NCBI GenBank assembly: GCA_034660035.1
Contig: JAYEIJ010000016.1
Coordinates: 1-51,847, forward strand
DNA: 51,847 nucleotides
DNA from: JAHEEL01 sp034660035
GTDB taxonomy: Bacteria; Actinomycetota; Acidimicrobiia; Spongiisociales; UBA5794
Direction: 5' to 3'
A program made the translations under genes and the position numbers. Positions 38,679-47,485 of this stretch are shown here, one piece after another (within the stretch, counting starts at the first letter, position 1; each line of letters opens with the position of its first letter). Below the pieces are notes generated by a model. The model was not told the DNA's origin, did no database searches, and saw only the letters and a program-made list of their open reading frames with translations.

Positions 38679-40002
38679 GTCCGATCTGTTCTCCGATCAA
38701 CGCGCAGAGCGTCGACTCGCCAATGCGCCGCTCGCGGCGCGGATGCGCCCCGCGAGCCTCGACGAGGTCGTCGGGCTACAGGGTTTGCTCGCTCCGGGTG
38801 CCGCGTTCCGGACAATGGTGGAGGCGGGCCGTCCGGTCTCGATGATCCTGTGGGGACCGCCCGGTTCTGGCAAGACAACGCTTGCCCGCCTCGTTGCTCT
38901 GAAGAGCGCCGCCCGGTTCGAGCAACTCTCGGCGACGTCGGCCGGCGTGAAGGACGTTCGCGAGGTGCTTGCTACGGCGACACGGCGCGTCGAGAACGGG
39001 GACGGGCGGACCGTTCTCTTTCTGGACGAGATTCACCGCTTCAACAAGGCACAACAGGATGCGCTCCTCCCGGGTGTCGAGGACGGCATCATCATCCTCG
39101 TTGGTGCGACGACCGAGAATCCGTTCTTCGAGGTGAACTCGCCGCTCATCAGCCGATCAACCGTGTTTCGCACCGAGGAACTCGCACCAGACGAGGTGAT
39201 CGATCTCATTCGGCGTGCGATATCGGATCCGGTGAGGGGTATCCCGGGGGCAGAGATCGATGACGAGGCTCTCGAGGATCTCGCCAACCGGGTCGGCGGC
39301 GACGCTCGACTGGCATTGAACGCTTTCGAACTCGCCGTCACGATCGCCGCGGGCCGTGACAAGGAGAAGGTCGGGATCGAAGAGATCGGTGAGGCCCTTC
39401 AACGAAGGGTGATCCGCTACGACAAGGGGGGTGACCGTCACTACGACGTGATCTCCGCGTTCATCAAGAGTGTCCGCGGGTCCGACGTCGACGGTGCTCT
39501 CTACTGGCTGCACACGATGATCGAGGCGGGTGAGGACCCGAAGTTCATCGGTCGACGCCTCGTGATTCTCGCTTCGGAGGACATCGGTCTTGCCGACCAC
39601 AATGCGCTCGGCATCGCGGTCGACGCGTTCCGGGCCGTCGAAGTGATCGGACTCCCCGAGGGTGCGTATGCCCTCACTCATGCCACGGTGTATCTGACGA
39701 GCGCGGCGAAGTCAAACTCGCTGGCGAAGGCGATCGGCGCGGCCAGAGAAGCGGTTGAGCGCACGCCGGGCGCCAACGTTCCGATGCATCTGCGTTCGGC
39801 GGCGACGGCCGGTCAGCGGTCGATGGGACACGGCAGGGGCTACGACTACCCCCACGATGATGCGCTCGGTGTCGTATCGCAGCACTACCTTCCGGACGAG
39901 GCGGTAGGGGCGATCCTGTACCGGCCCGGTGAGCACGGCGAGGAGTCCGAACTCGCCGAGCGTCTCGCTCGCATCGACAGAATCCTCGGAAAGAACCGCT
40001 AG
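38671..40002 (+). CDS. rarA: Replication-associated recombination ATPase RarA (MgsA)
   Basis: This 443-residue AAA+ protein of the RarA/MgsA/WRNIP1 family acts at stalled replication forks. Walker A GPPGSGKT (62-69), Walker B FLDEIHRFNKAQQD (about 117-130), GATTENPFFEV and the C-terminal tetramerisation region with ASEDIGLAD and SYPHDD-like YDYPHDDALG are present. The GTG start overlaps the aspS stop by 8 nt. A repeat-rich noncoding stretch follows. Confidence 0.96.
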   Translation: MTESDLFSDQRAERRLANAPLAARMRPASLDEVVGLQGLLAPGAAFRTMVEAGRPVSMILWGPPGSGKTTLARLVALKSAARFEQLSATSAGVKDVREVLATATRRVENGDGRTVLFLDEIHRFNKAQQDALLPGVEDGIIILVGATTENPFFEVNSPLISRSTVFRTEELAPDEVIDLIRRAISDPVRGIPGAEIDDEALEDLANRVGGDARLALNAFELAVTIAAGRDKEKVGIEEIGEALQRRVIRYDKGGDRHYDVISAFIKSVRGSDVDGALYWLHTMIEAGEDPKFIGRRLVILASEDIGLADHNALGIAVDAFRAVEVIGLPEGAYALTHATVYLTSAAKSNSLAKAIGAAREAVERTPGANVPMHLRSAATAGQRSMGHGRGYDYPHDDALGVVSQHYLPDEAVGAILYRPGEHGEESELAERLARIDRILGKNR

Positions 40003-40035
40003 GACCGCGAACCGTGGGAACTCCAGTGGCGCCTG

Positions 40036-40150
40036 TCATTCTGTGGGCTGTCGGCGCCATATAGGACGCTGTGAACCCTGGGTATGCGGTGTGTTTCATT
40101 CTGTGGGCTGTCGGCGCCATATAGGACGCTGTGAACCCTGGGTATGCGGT
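40036..40150 (+). repeat. Two tandem copies (60-bp period) of the dispersed repeat element
   Basis: Copies 40036-40090 and 40096-40150 are identical over 55 bp, separated by GTGTT. The core (GGGCTGTCGGCGCCATATAG, then GACGCTGTGAACCCTGGGT) matches the minus-strand element at 35517-35567. The end hairpin is imperfect as DNA, but most mismatches become G-U pairs if the plus strand is transcribed. Confidence 0.88.
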
Positions 40151-40222
40151 CTTTGGGGGTGCGGGGGAGCACTAGCCTTCCCGACCATGTTCACCCGACT
40201 GAAATGGTTCGCCGCAGGCTCC

Positions 40223-40322
40223 NNNNNNNNNNNNNNNNNNNNNNNNNNNNNNNNNNNNNNNNNNNNNNNNNNNNNNNNNNNNNNNNNNNNNNNNNNNNNN
40301 NNNNNNNNNNNNNNNNNNNNNN
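40223..40322. other. Artefactual 100-N gap with 127-bp duplicated flanks
   Basis: Positions 40096-40222 are identical to 40323-40449, exactly 127 bp, so the contigs overlap and should be merged. The apparent first start of the 81-residue gene at 40187 is the duplicate of the one at 40414. Confidence 0.95.
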
Positions 40323-40449
40323 TCATTCTGTGGGCTGTCGGCGCCATATAGGACGCTGTGAACCCTGGGTATGCGGTCTTTGGGGGTGCGGGGGAGCACT
40401 AGCCTTCCCGACCATGTTCACCCGACTGAAATGGTTCGCCGCAGGCTCC
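40323..40449 (+). repeat. Duplicate of 40096-40222 (contig-end overlap artefact)
   Basis: An exact 127-bp copy immediately after the N run. It makes the repeat element look three-fold, whereas the real locus has two copies. Confidence 0.93.
40400..40405 (+). promoter_or_regulatory. Candidate -10 box of the 81-residue gene, leaderless
   Basis: TAGCCT lies 8 nt before the ATG at 40414, without a ribosome-binding site. Confidence 0.5.
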
Positions 40450-40659
40450 GTTGCCACGATCGGCGCCGGCGCCTATCTAGGTGCCAAAGTGAAACAGGCA
40501 AGGGAGCGGATCACGCCTGAGACCATGGCGCGGGCGGGAGCGTCCACGGCCGCCGGCATGATGGGCGCCGTGGGCAGGCGCATGCAGCGCGCGGGTGTGG
40601 TCGTTGAGACCGAGACACCGGTGGAAGAACCCGGGAACGTGGAACCAGGGTCTGGCTAA
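40414..40659 (+). CDS. Small membrane-anchored hypothetical protein (81 residues)
   Basis: This protein has one N-terminal hydrophobic segment (about 6-24, FAAGSVATIGAGAYLGAKV), a basic amphipathic stretch (KQARERITPETMARAGAS, GRRMQRAG) and an acidic Pro-rich tail. No family is recognised. Its place between rarA and alaS, its own -10 box and a stop 12 nt before the alaS start support a real gene. Small membrane proteins occur at this spot in other actinobacteria, but homology is not claimed. Confidence 0.7.
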   Translation: MFTRLKWFAAGSVATIGAGAYLGAKVKQARERITPETMARAGASTAAGMMGAVGRRMQRAGVVVETETPVEEPGNVEPGSG

Positions 40660-40662
40660 CCT
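40657..40662 (+). promoter_or_regulatory. Candidate -10 box of alaS, leaderless
   Basis: TAACCT lies 9 nt before the ATG at 40672 and overlaps the stop codon of the 81-residue gene. No ribosome-binding site is visible. Confidence 0.45.
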
Positions 40663-40671
40663 CCCGCTCCC

Positions 40672-43293
40672 ATGGACACCAACCAGATTCGCCGAACATT
40701 CCTGGATTTCTTCGCCGACCGTGACCACACGGTGGTTCCGTCCGCATCGCTGATCCCGATCGACCCGACGCTGCTGCTCACCAACGCCGGCATGGTGCCG
40801 TTCAAGCCGTACATGCTCGGTGAAGAGACACCGCCGTATCTGCGGGCCGTCACCGTACAGAAGATCGGGCGAACGATCGATATCGACATCGTCGGTACCA
40901 CAGCCCGCCACCTCACGTTCTTCGAGATGCTCGGCAACTTCTCCTTCGGGGACTACTTCAAGGAGAAGGCGATCCCATGGGCATACGACCTGATCACGGA
41001 AGGTTTCGGAGTCGATCCCGACCGTCTCTGGTACACGGTTCATCTGACCGACGACGAGGCAGCGGAGATCTGGATCGACGGCGTCGGCGTGCCCGCCGAT
41101 CGGGTGCAGCGTCTGGACACGGACAACTTCTGGCAGATGGGCGTGCCTGGACCGTGCGGACCGTCGTCCGAGATCTTCTTCGACAAGGGACCGGAATACG
41201 GCGAACCGGGCGGGCCGGCCGTCGACGATGAACGGCACGTTGAGCTCTGGAACCTCGTGTTCATGCAGAACATCCAGGACAGGCCGTACCACGTGATCGG
41301 CGACCTTCCGGCGAAGAACATCGACACCGGTGCGGGCCTTGAACGAATCGCGACCATCCTCCAGAGTGTCGACACTATCTTCGAGACGGACGTCATCCGC
41401 CCGGTCGTCGCTACGGCCGAGCGGGCCACCGGCGTCTCGTATGGACACGCCGAGCGGACCGACGTCTCGCTGCGGATCATGGCCGACCACGGTCGAGCGG
41501 TGACGTTCCTCATCGGAGACAAAGTCGTCCCATCGAACGAAGGTCGCGGATACGTGCTGCGCCGCCTCATCCGACGGGCAGTGCGGCACGCCTCGCTGCT
41601 CGGGTCTCAGGATCTCATCATGCCGAACCTCGTGACATCCACCGTTGGGGTGATGAGCGAGGCGTACCCCGACCTGGTCGAGAAACAGGGCGGGATCATC
41701 GAGATGGTCACCCGCGAGGAGGAGCAGTTCCGGCGCACACTCCGCTCGGGGCATCAACTGCTCGACGAGGAACTGCGAGACCTTGAGCCGGGGGCCATGC
41801 TCTCAGGGGAGACGGCGTTCAAGCTGCATGACACCTTCGGATTCCCGAAGGAACTCACCGAGGAGATCGTATCGGAACGTGGGTTCCAGGTCGACCTTGC
41901 AGAATTCAATTCCATGATGGAGGCACAGCGGGCGCGGGCTCGAGCGGCCTTCAAAGGGGTAGACGCGGCCGCTCGCGCCGATGCGTACCGGACGCTGCTC
42001 ACAGGGGTGCACCAGACAGAGTTCATCGGATACGACAGGGAAGAGGGATCGGGGAAGATCCTGTCGCTGGTCTCAGAAGGAGAGACGATCGAACAGGCCG
42101 AAGAGGGCCGCGAGATCGAGATCTTCCTCGATCGCACGCCGTTCTATGCCGAATCAGGCGGCCAGATCGGTGACTCCGGAACGATCGTCACTCCGACCGG
42201 TTCGGCCAAGATCAAGGACACGCAGTTCGCGGTTCCCGGACTCCACGGTCATCGCGGCATCGTGACCTCGGGATCCGTGCAACTCGGTCAGGACGCGACG
42301 ATGACGATCGATCACGAACGACGGGAACGCATCAGGAAGAACCACACCGGTACGCACATTCTCCACTGGGCGTTGCGTGAGATCGTGGGCGAACACGTCC
42401 ACCAGGCTGGATCGCTTGTGTCCGATGGTCGACTGCGGTTCGACTTCAGCCACTACCAGGGCATGGCACCCGAGCAGTTACGAGAGGTCGAACTCGCGGC
42501 CAACCAGAGGGTCATAGAGAACTCCGCCGTCACGACCATCGAGACATCGAAAACCGACGCCGAGAAGATGGGCGCCATCGCGTTCTTCGGTGACAAGTAC
42601 GGCGAGGAAGTTCGCGTGGTTCGGGCTGGCGACTTCTCAACCGAGTTCTGCGGTGGCACACACGTCCCGACCACCGGGCAGATCGGGCCGCTGATCCTCG
42701 TGACCGAGGGATCCGTTGCTGCGAACACTCGCAGAATCGATGCTCTCACAGGGACGGCCGGTTACGAGTATCTGGCCGCGCTTCGCACCGATCTCGAACT
42801 GACAGCGACGGCTCTCGGGACACAACCCGGCCGGGTCGTCGAGGCGGCACAGTCCCTGTCCCTGCACGCCAAAGAGCAGGAAGCGCGCATCGAGGAGTTC
42901 GAACAGCAATCACGCTCGGCCGCAGCGAATGATCTTCTCGGTCAGTCCGAGGCACACAACGGAAGGAACGTCCTCGTTGCCCGCCAGGAGGGCCTCACCG
43001 GCGACGCTCTCCGGGCCCTGGCATTCCAGGTCCGCGACCGGCTCGGCAGCGGCATCGGGGTACTCGGATCGTCCGTCGACGGCAAGGGTGCGCTCATCGC
43101 ATTCGTCTCCGACGACCTCGTGGCTGAGGGGCTCTCCGCCGGCGAAGTTGTCGGAGAAGCGGCGAGGCTTCTCGGTGGTGGGGGGAGTCGGGATCCGCGT
43201 CTTGCTCAAGCCGGTGGGCCCAATGGTGATCGGCTCGAGGATGCTCTCGAAGTGGCCCGCACCGCGGCAAGATCAGCGGTCGCAGGATTGTGA
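40672..43293 (+). CDS. alaS: Alanyl-tRNA synthetase
   Basis: This 873-residue class II synthetase charges tRNA-Ala and is of full length. It starts with the catalytic domain (NQIRRTFLDFFADRDHT, then TNAGMVPFKPY). It carries the editing domain with HTGTH (558-562) and CGGTH (from Cys660) as zinc/editing ligands, and ends in the C-Ala domain with SSVDGKGALIAFVSDDL. Its stop overlaps the GTG of ruvX. The alaS-ruvX-mltG-aroE order is typical of actinobacteria. Confidence 0.98.
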   Translation: MDTNQIRRTFLDFFADRDHTVVPSASLIPIDPTLLLTNAGMVPFKPYMLGEETPPYLRAVTVQKIGRTIDIDIVGTTARHLTFFEMLGNFSFGDYFKEKAIPWAYDLITEGFGVDPDRLWYTVHLTDDEAAEIWIDGVGVPADRVQRLDTDNFWQMGVPGPCGPSSEIFFDKGPEYGEPGGPAVDDERHVELWNLVFMQNIQDRPYHVIGDLPAKNIDTGAGLERIATILQSVDTIFETDVIRPVVATAERATGVSYGHAERTDVSLRIMADHGRAVTFLIGDKVVPSNEGRGYVLRRLIRRAVRHASLLGSQDLIMPNLVTSTVGVMSEAYPDLVEKQGGIIEMVTREEEQFRRTLRSGHQLLDEELRDLEPGAMLSGETAFKLHDTFGFPKELTEEIVSERGFQVDLAEFNSMMEAQRARARAAFKGVDAAARADAYRTLLTGVHQTEFIGYDREEGSGKILSLVSEGETIEQAEEGREIEIFLDRTPFYAESGGQIGDSGTIVTPTGSAKIKDTQFAVPGLHGHRGIVTSGSVQLGQDATMTIDHERRERIRKNHTGTHILHWALREIVGEHVHQAGSLVSDGRLRFDFSHYQGMAPEQLREVELAANQRVIENSAVTTIETSKTDAEKMGAIAFFGDKYGEEVRVVRAGDFSTEFCGGTHVPTTGQIGPLILVTEGSVAANTRRIDALTGTAGYEYLAALRTDLELTATALGTQPGRVVEAAQSLSLHAKEQEARIEEFEQQSRSAAANDLLGQSEAHNGRNVLVARQEGLTGDALRALAFQVRDRLGSGIGVLGSSVDGKGALIAFVSDDLVAEGLSAGEVVGEAARLLGGGGSRDPRLAQAGGPNGDRLEDALEVARTAARSAVAGL

Positions 43294-43733
43294 CGAGGAT
43301 CCTCGGGTTGGACCCGGGGGAGCGGCGCATCGGCGTCGCGCTATCGGACCCCACCGGTACCATTGCTTCACCACATTCTGTGATCGACCGACGTTCGGTG
43401 AAACTCGCCGACGCCGTGCGGGCGCTGTGTGAGGAGCACGGCGTGGAGCGGATCGTGGTCGGACTACCGACCGGTCTTTCAGGGGTTGAAGGACCGTCGG
43501 CGAAGGCCGCACGAACGGTGGGGACCGCGGTTGCTGAGGCAACCGGCCTCCCGGTGGAGTACCAGGATGAGCGCTTCACCACCGTGACGGCTGAAGCGGC
43601 GCTGGTTGAAGGCGGTGTGCGGCGTGCGAAGCGGCGCGATGTCCGAGACAAGGTGGCAGCCGCCGTGATCCTCCAGAGCTATCTCGACCGCAAGGACCTT
43701 CCGGGTGACCGAACCAGCAGCAACACCGACTGA
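43290..43733 (+). CDS. ruvX: Putative pre-16S rRNA nuclease RuvX/YqgF
   Basis: This 147-residue RNase H-fold nuclease of the YqgF family is implicated in 16S rRNA maturation. Diagnostic blocks are LGLDPGERRIGVALSD with the first acidic residue, VVGLPTGLSG, and the PVEYQDERFTTVTAE segment with the second. GTG start overlapping the alaS stop; the 3' end overlaps mltG by 29 bp. Confidence 0.95.
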   Translation: MTRILGLDPGERRIGVALSDPTGTIASPHSVIDRRSVKLADAVRALCEEHGVERIVVGLPTGLSGVEGPSAKAARTVGTAVAEATGLPVEYQDERFTTVTAEAALVEGGVRRAKRRDVRDKVAAAVILQSYLDRKDLPGDRTSSNTD

Positions 43734-44790
43734 GAAGCGGTCCAAGCGGCCACTGTTCATCGCGCTCGGCGTTGCTGTTGGCATCGTCATGCTGGTCGTA
43801 GGCGCCCGAGTCCTCGCCACGGCGGTAGCCGGCGGACAGGCTCTCGACGTCGAGCCGGGAATCGCCGTCTCCGTTGAGGTCCAGGCCGGATCCTCGGCCC
43901 GTGGTATCGCCACGATCATGGAGCAGGCCGGTGTCGTGCGCGCCGGCGAACTCCGCGCCGCGATCGACAAGCAGGGTGTCTCATCGCGGCTGCAGGCCGG
44001 GACGTACCACCTCGAAACGCTGATGACCCCGGAAGCAGTCATCGAACGCCTACTCGCGGGTCCGGACGCCCCGACCGGGTCCGGCATCATCGTTTACGAA
44101 GGTCACGACGTTCGTCGAATTCTGGAAGGCCTCTCGGCAGAGACCGGCCACCCCGTCGAAGCTTTCGAGGAAGCGCTCACCAGCGGCGCCGTCACGTCGC
44201 CCCTCCTGCCGGTCGAGTTGCCTGAGGGCGTCGATGAGATCACGGCCTGGGAGGGATTGCTTTTCCCCGCGCGCTACGAGGTGCCCGACGACGCAACGCC
44301 CGCCGAGATCCTCACGGTGCTCGCCGATGAGACGGTCCGTCGCGTCAATACGGTCGACTGGTCACGACTCGAAGGACTCGGAATCACGCAGTATGAGGCG
44401 CTCATCGTCGCGTCGCTCATCCAGAGGGAGGCCGGTGTCGGGGCCGATCGCCCGCTCATCGCATCCGTCATCTACAACAGACTGGCCGACGACATACCGC
44501 TTCAGATCGACGCGACCGTCGTGTACGCCCTGGGCGAGAGCCCCGGACGCGTCCTCACCGAGCACCTCGAGATCGACTCGCCTTGGAACACCTACCGGAT
44601 CAAGGGGTTGCCGCCCACACCGATCGGGACGGCGCAGATGGAGTCGATCGAAGCAGCGGCGGCGCCGGCGGAGACCGACTACTTCTTCTACGTGCTCGTG
44701 TCTCCCGACGGTCGGCACGGCTTCTCGAGAACCTACGACGAGCACAAGGAGAAGATCGCCCAGGCGAAGAAGGACGGGGTGCTCCCATGA
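43705..44790 (+). CDS. mltG: Endolytic murein transglycosylase MltG
   Basis: This 361-residue membrane-anchored YceG-like enzyme cuts nascent glycan strands and sets peptidoglycan chain length. A short basic cytoplasmic tail precedes one helix (about 17-36). Then come a LysM-like region and the catalytic domain with Glu242 in SLIQREAG, YNRLADDIPLQIDATVVYAL and the hallmark GLPPTPIG. The GTG start has AAGGA 8 nt upstream and lies inside ruvX. The stop overlaps aroE by 4 nt. Confidence 0.96.
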   Translation: MTEPAATPTEKRSKRPLFIALGVAVGIVMLVVGARVLATAVAGGQALDVEPGIAVSVEVQAGSSARGIATIMEQAGVVRAGELRAAIDKQGVSSRLQAGTYHLETLMTPEAVIERLLAGPDAPTGSGIIVYEGHDVRRILEGLSAETGHPVEAFEEALTSGAVTSPLLPVELPEGVDEITAWEGLLFPARYEVPDDATPAEILTVLADETVRRVNTVDWSRLEGLGITQYEALIVASLIQREAGVGADRPLIASVIYNRLADDIPLQIDATVVYALGESPGRVLTEHLEIDSPWNTYRIKGLPPTPIGTAQMESIEAAAAPAETDYFFYVLVSPDGRHGFSRTYDEHKEKIAQAKKDGVLP

Positions 44791-45551
44791 AACTCGTGCT
44801 CCTCGGCGACCCGGTTGAACGCTCCCGCTCGCCGGCGATCCAGACTGCCGCTCTCGCGGCCGCCGGCATCGACGGTAGCTACGAGGCGCAGCGGGTTGAC
44901 GCAACCGGAATGGTGATCGCAGTCGACGAGATCCGATACGGCCGCCTCCACGGCGCGAACGTGACGATGCCGCACAAACATCTGGCGTTCGAACTCGCCG
45001 ATCGCGTGGCAGAAGGGGCGCTCCGATCCGGAGCTGTGAACACGCTGGTTCGCGACAGGGGTGAGGTCTGGGGACACAACACCGACGTTGACGGCATCCG
45101 AGCCGTCTGGGCCGAGAAGGGCCTCCCTGACGGTGCACCGGTTCTCATCCTTGGATCTGGAGGCGCAGCCGCGGCTGCCGTTGTGGCTCTGGCCGAGCAC
45201 ACGATCATGGTCACCGCGCGCCGGCCGAATGCGGCGGCCAGCCTGCTCACTCGGACCAGGATCGATGGCGCAGTGCAACCCTGGGGTACAGCAGTCGACG
45301 GCGCCGTTATCGTCAACGCCACGCCGCTCGGGATGAACGGGGAAGCGATTCCCGACGGAGTTCTCGATGGGGCCGCCGGTTTCTTCGACCTGGCCTACGG
45401 AACCGATGAGGCGCCATCTGTGGCCCGCGCCCGGACACTCGGCATCCCCGTGACCGACGGTCGGGACATGCTTCTCGCTCAAGCAGCCGTCTCGTTCGAG
45501 ATCTGGACCGGCGTCAAGGCACCCATCGACGTGATGCGCACCGCGTTCTGA
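44787..45551 (+). CDS. aroE: Shikimate dehydrogenase
   Basis: This 254-residue NADP-type dehydrogenase reduces 3-dehydroshikimate. The substrate-binding SRSPAIQ (13-19), catalytic Lys64 in NVTMPHK, Asp100 in GHNTDVDG and the nucleotide-binding loop GSGGAAAAAV are present, as is the C-terminal GRDMLLAQAAVSFEIW. The start overlaps the mltG stop (ATGA). It is one of four shikimate-pathway genes within 5 kb. Confidence 0.95.
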   Translation: MKLVLLGDPVERSRSPAIQTAALAAAGIDGSYEAQRVDATGMVIAVDEIRYGRLHGANVTMPHKHLAFELADRVAEGALRSGAVNTLVRDRGEVWGHNTDVDGIRAVWAEKGLPDGAPVLILGSGGAAAAAVVALAEHTIMVTARRPNAAASLLTRTRIDGAVQPWGTAVDGAVIVNATPLGMNGEAIPDGVLDGAAGFFDLAYGTDEAPSVARARTLGIPVTDGRDMLLAQAAVSFEIWTGVKAPIDVMRTAF

Positions 45552-45637
45552 TTCACGCATCGATGTCGGATGTCCCCGTTCGTGGAGTTGAAGGCTCCGC
45601 GTTCTCCCGGATGCCGGGCGTGCAGCGGGGAACCGGA

Positions 45638-45643
45638 TAGGCT
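45638..45643 (+). promoter_or_regulatory. Candidate -10 box of the prepilin peptidase gene, leaderless
   Basis: TAGGCT lies 8 nt before the ATG at 45652; no ribosome-binding site is visible. Confidence 0.5.
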
Positions 45644-45651
45644 CCCCGTCG

Positions 45652-46305
45652 ATGCTCTCTCTGCTCTTGATCCCGATCGGTCTCATCGTTGGCGTTCTTG
45701 CCGAAGGTGTCGCCACCGACCGATCCTTCCAGGCGATCGTGGAACGACCCGGTCGCACGGCGTATGTGGCCGTAGTCACAGCCGCACTCTTCCCGGTGAC
45801 GGCGCTCCTGGTGGGAACAGACTGGGTGCTTCCGGCATATCTCTGGTTCGTCGCGGTGACGGTCACCCTGACACTCACCGACTTCGACACCAAACTCATT
45901 CCGAACCGGATTCTCTACCCCGGCACGGTCGTCGGGGCCGTCCTGCTCACAATCGGGGCGTTGATCGACGGAGGCCCGATTCTTCGAGCGTTCGCGGGCG
46001 GCGCCATCTACTTCCTCTTGCTTCTGGTCATCGCCCTCATTGCGCGGGGCGGCTTCGGATTTGGTGATGTCAAGCTTGCGTTCCTCCTCGGCTTGTTCAC
46101 CGCGTATCGATCGTGGGAGACGCTGATCGTGGCTGTGTTCGCAGCGTTCCTCCTTGGAGGTCTTGTCTCACTCGTGCTGATCATCTTCCGGCTCAAGGGG
46201 CGGAAGGACGCCATCCCGTTCGGGCCGTACCTGGTCGCCGGGGCGTACGTTGCGATCGCGTGGGGCGCAACCGTTGCCACCTGGTATCTGGACGCCGGAA
46301 CATGA
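45652..46305 (+). CDS. A24-family prepilin peptidase, short form
   Basis: This 217-residue polytopic membrane aspartic protease of the type IV prepilin peptidase family has the two catalytic Asp, Asp77 in TDFDTKLIPNR and Asp139 in GFGD. The C-terminal block DAIPFGPYLVAGAY is typical. It lacks the N-terminal cytoplasmic methylase domain of PilD, so it should cleave but may not N-methylate. No pilin or pilus gene is visible in the window; it sits between shikimate genes, a position also known in other actinobacteria. Confidence 0.92.
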   Translation: MLSLLLIPIGLIVGVLAEGVATDRSFQAIVERPGRTAYVAVVTAALFPVTALLVGTDWVLPAYLWFVAVTVTLTLTDFDTKLIPNRILYPGTVVGAVLLTIGALIDGGPILRAFAGGAIYFLLLLVIALIARGGFGFGDVKLAFLLGLFTAYRSWETLIVAVFAAFLLGGLVSLVLIIFRLKGRKDAIPFGPYLVAGAYVAIAWGATVATWYLDAGT

Positions 46306-46336
46306 CAACGGCGCGGACCCGTGCCACGATATCCCG

Positions 46337-47485
46337 ATGATCCGATTCCTCACTGCCGGCGAGTCACACGGCCCGGCGCTCACAGCCATCATCGAAGGCG
46401 CACCGGCCGGTCTGGTGGTCGACGCCGACGGTCTCGGAGAGGAACTGGCGCGGCGACGACTCGGCCACGGCCGCGGACCCCGCATGCGCCTCGAGAGGGA
46501 TGAGATCGAGATCCTCGGAGGGGTCCGCTTCGGCCGCACGCTTGGCAGTCCGATCTCGGTTCTGATTCGCAATACGGAGTGGGAACGCTGGTCGGAGGAG
46601 ATGTCGCCCGGTGATGGCTCATCCCGCCGTGTGATGACGTCCCCCCGTCCCGGTCACGCCGATCTGCCCGGGATGATGAAGTACGACACTCACGATGCCC
46701 GGAACGTTCTCGAGCGCGCTTCAGCACGAGAGACGGCGGCGCGAACGGTCGCCGGCCACGTCTCCAAGATGCTGCTCGCCGAGGTCGGCGTCGCCGTCCT
46801 GAGCCACGTGGTCCAGATCGGATCGGTCACCGCGACAGCCGGTGTTCCGGAGCCGGGTGATCTCTCCCGGATCGATGCCTCACCCGTGCGCTGCTTCGAC
46901 GAGGTGAGCGAGCGTGCCATGGTCGAAGCGGTCGACCTCGCCAAGAAGGATCGGGACACGCTTGGGGGAGTGGTCGAGGTTCTCGCATACGGTGTGCCGG
47001 TGGGCATAGGAAGCCACGTCCATTGGGATCGCCGGCTCGACACGGCGATCGCTGCTGGTCTCATGTCGATTCCCGGGATCAAGGGTGTCGAGATCGGCGA
47101 TGGCTTCGCGTCGGCCGGACGACCGGGTTCCGTTGCACACGACGAGATCCATCCGGGCGACGGCACATACGAGCGGACGACCAATCGTGCCGGCGGTATC
47201 GAAGGTGGGATCAGCAACGGGAACGTGATCCGGGCCCGTGCGGCCATGAAGCCGATCTCGACCTTGATGCGCCCGCTTGCCACCGTTGACGTGACGACCG
47301 GGGAGATTTCGGTCGCGTTCCGTGAGCGCAGCGATGTCTGTGCAGTTCCGGCTGCCGGGGTCGTTGCGGAGCAGATGATGGCGATAGCGATCGCCCGCGA
47401 GATGCAGCGCGTCTACGGAGGAGACACCGTGGATGCCTTCGTCGATGCCGACGCCACTCATCGGCGACGTCTTGCCCAATTCTGA
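46337..47485 (+). CDS. aroC: Chorismate synthase
   Basis: This 382-residue FMN-dependent enzyme makes chorismate from 5-enolpyruvylshikimate 3-phosphate. It begins with MIRFLTAGESHGPALTAIIE-type sequence (GESHGP is diagnostic). It carries RPGHADLPGMMKY, RASARETAARTVAG and a C-terminal RSDVCAVPAAGVVAEQMM. The ATG at 46337 is fixed by the family start even though the frame is open to 46250. The stop overlaps the aroK ATG (TGATG). Confidence 0.97.
   Translation: MIRFLTAGESHGPALTAIIEGAPAGLVVDADGLGEELARRRLGHGRGPRMRLERDEIEILGGVRFGRTLGSPISVLIRNTEWERWSEEMSPGDGSSRRVMTSPRPGHADLPGMMKYDTHDARNVLERASARETAARTVAGHVSKMLLAEVGVAVLSHVVQIGSVTATAGVPEPGDLSRIDASPVRCFDEVSERAMVEAVDLAKKDRDTLGGVVEVLAYGVPVGIGSHVHWDRRLDTAIAAGLMSIPGIKGVEIGDGFASAGRPGSVAHDEIHPGDGTYERTTNRAGGIEGGISNGNVIRARAAMKPISTLMRPLATVDVTTGEISVAFRERSDVCAVPAAGVVAEQMMAIAIAREMQRVYGGDTVDAFVDADATHRRRLAQF

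Larger units (their letters stand above)
40003..40413. other. Noncoding, repeat-rich stretch between rarA and the 81-residue gene
   Basis: This stretch contains two tandem copies of the dispersed repeat element (40036-40150), a false gap of 100 N, and the 127-bp artefactual duplicate. After merging the overlap, about 180 bp of true intergenic DNA remain. No gene is seen; short open frames here arise from the repeat itself. Confidence 0.75.

Noticed and set aside
40036..40377. CRISPR-like array of three repeats
   Set aside because: One copy is an assembly duplicate, the true spacer is 5 bp, and no cas gene is present.
40144..40659. 171-residue gene including the repeat
   Set aside because: The upstream part is the repeat element plus N; the real frame starts at the ATG at 40414.
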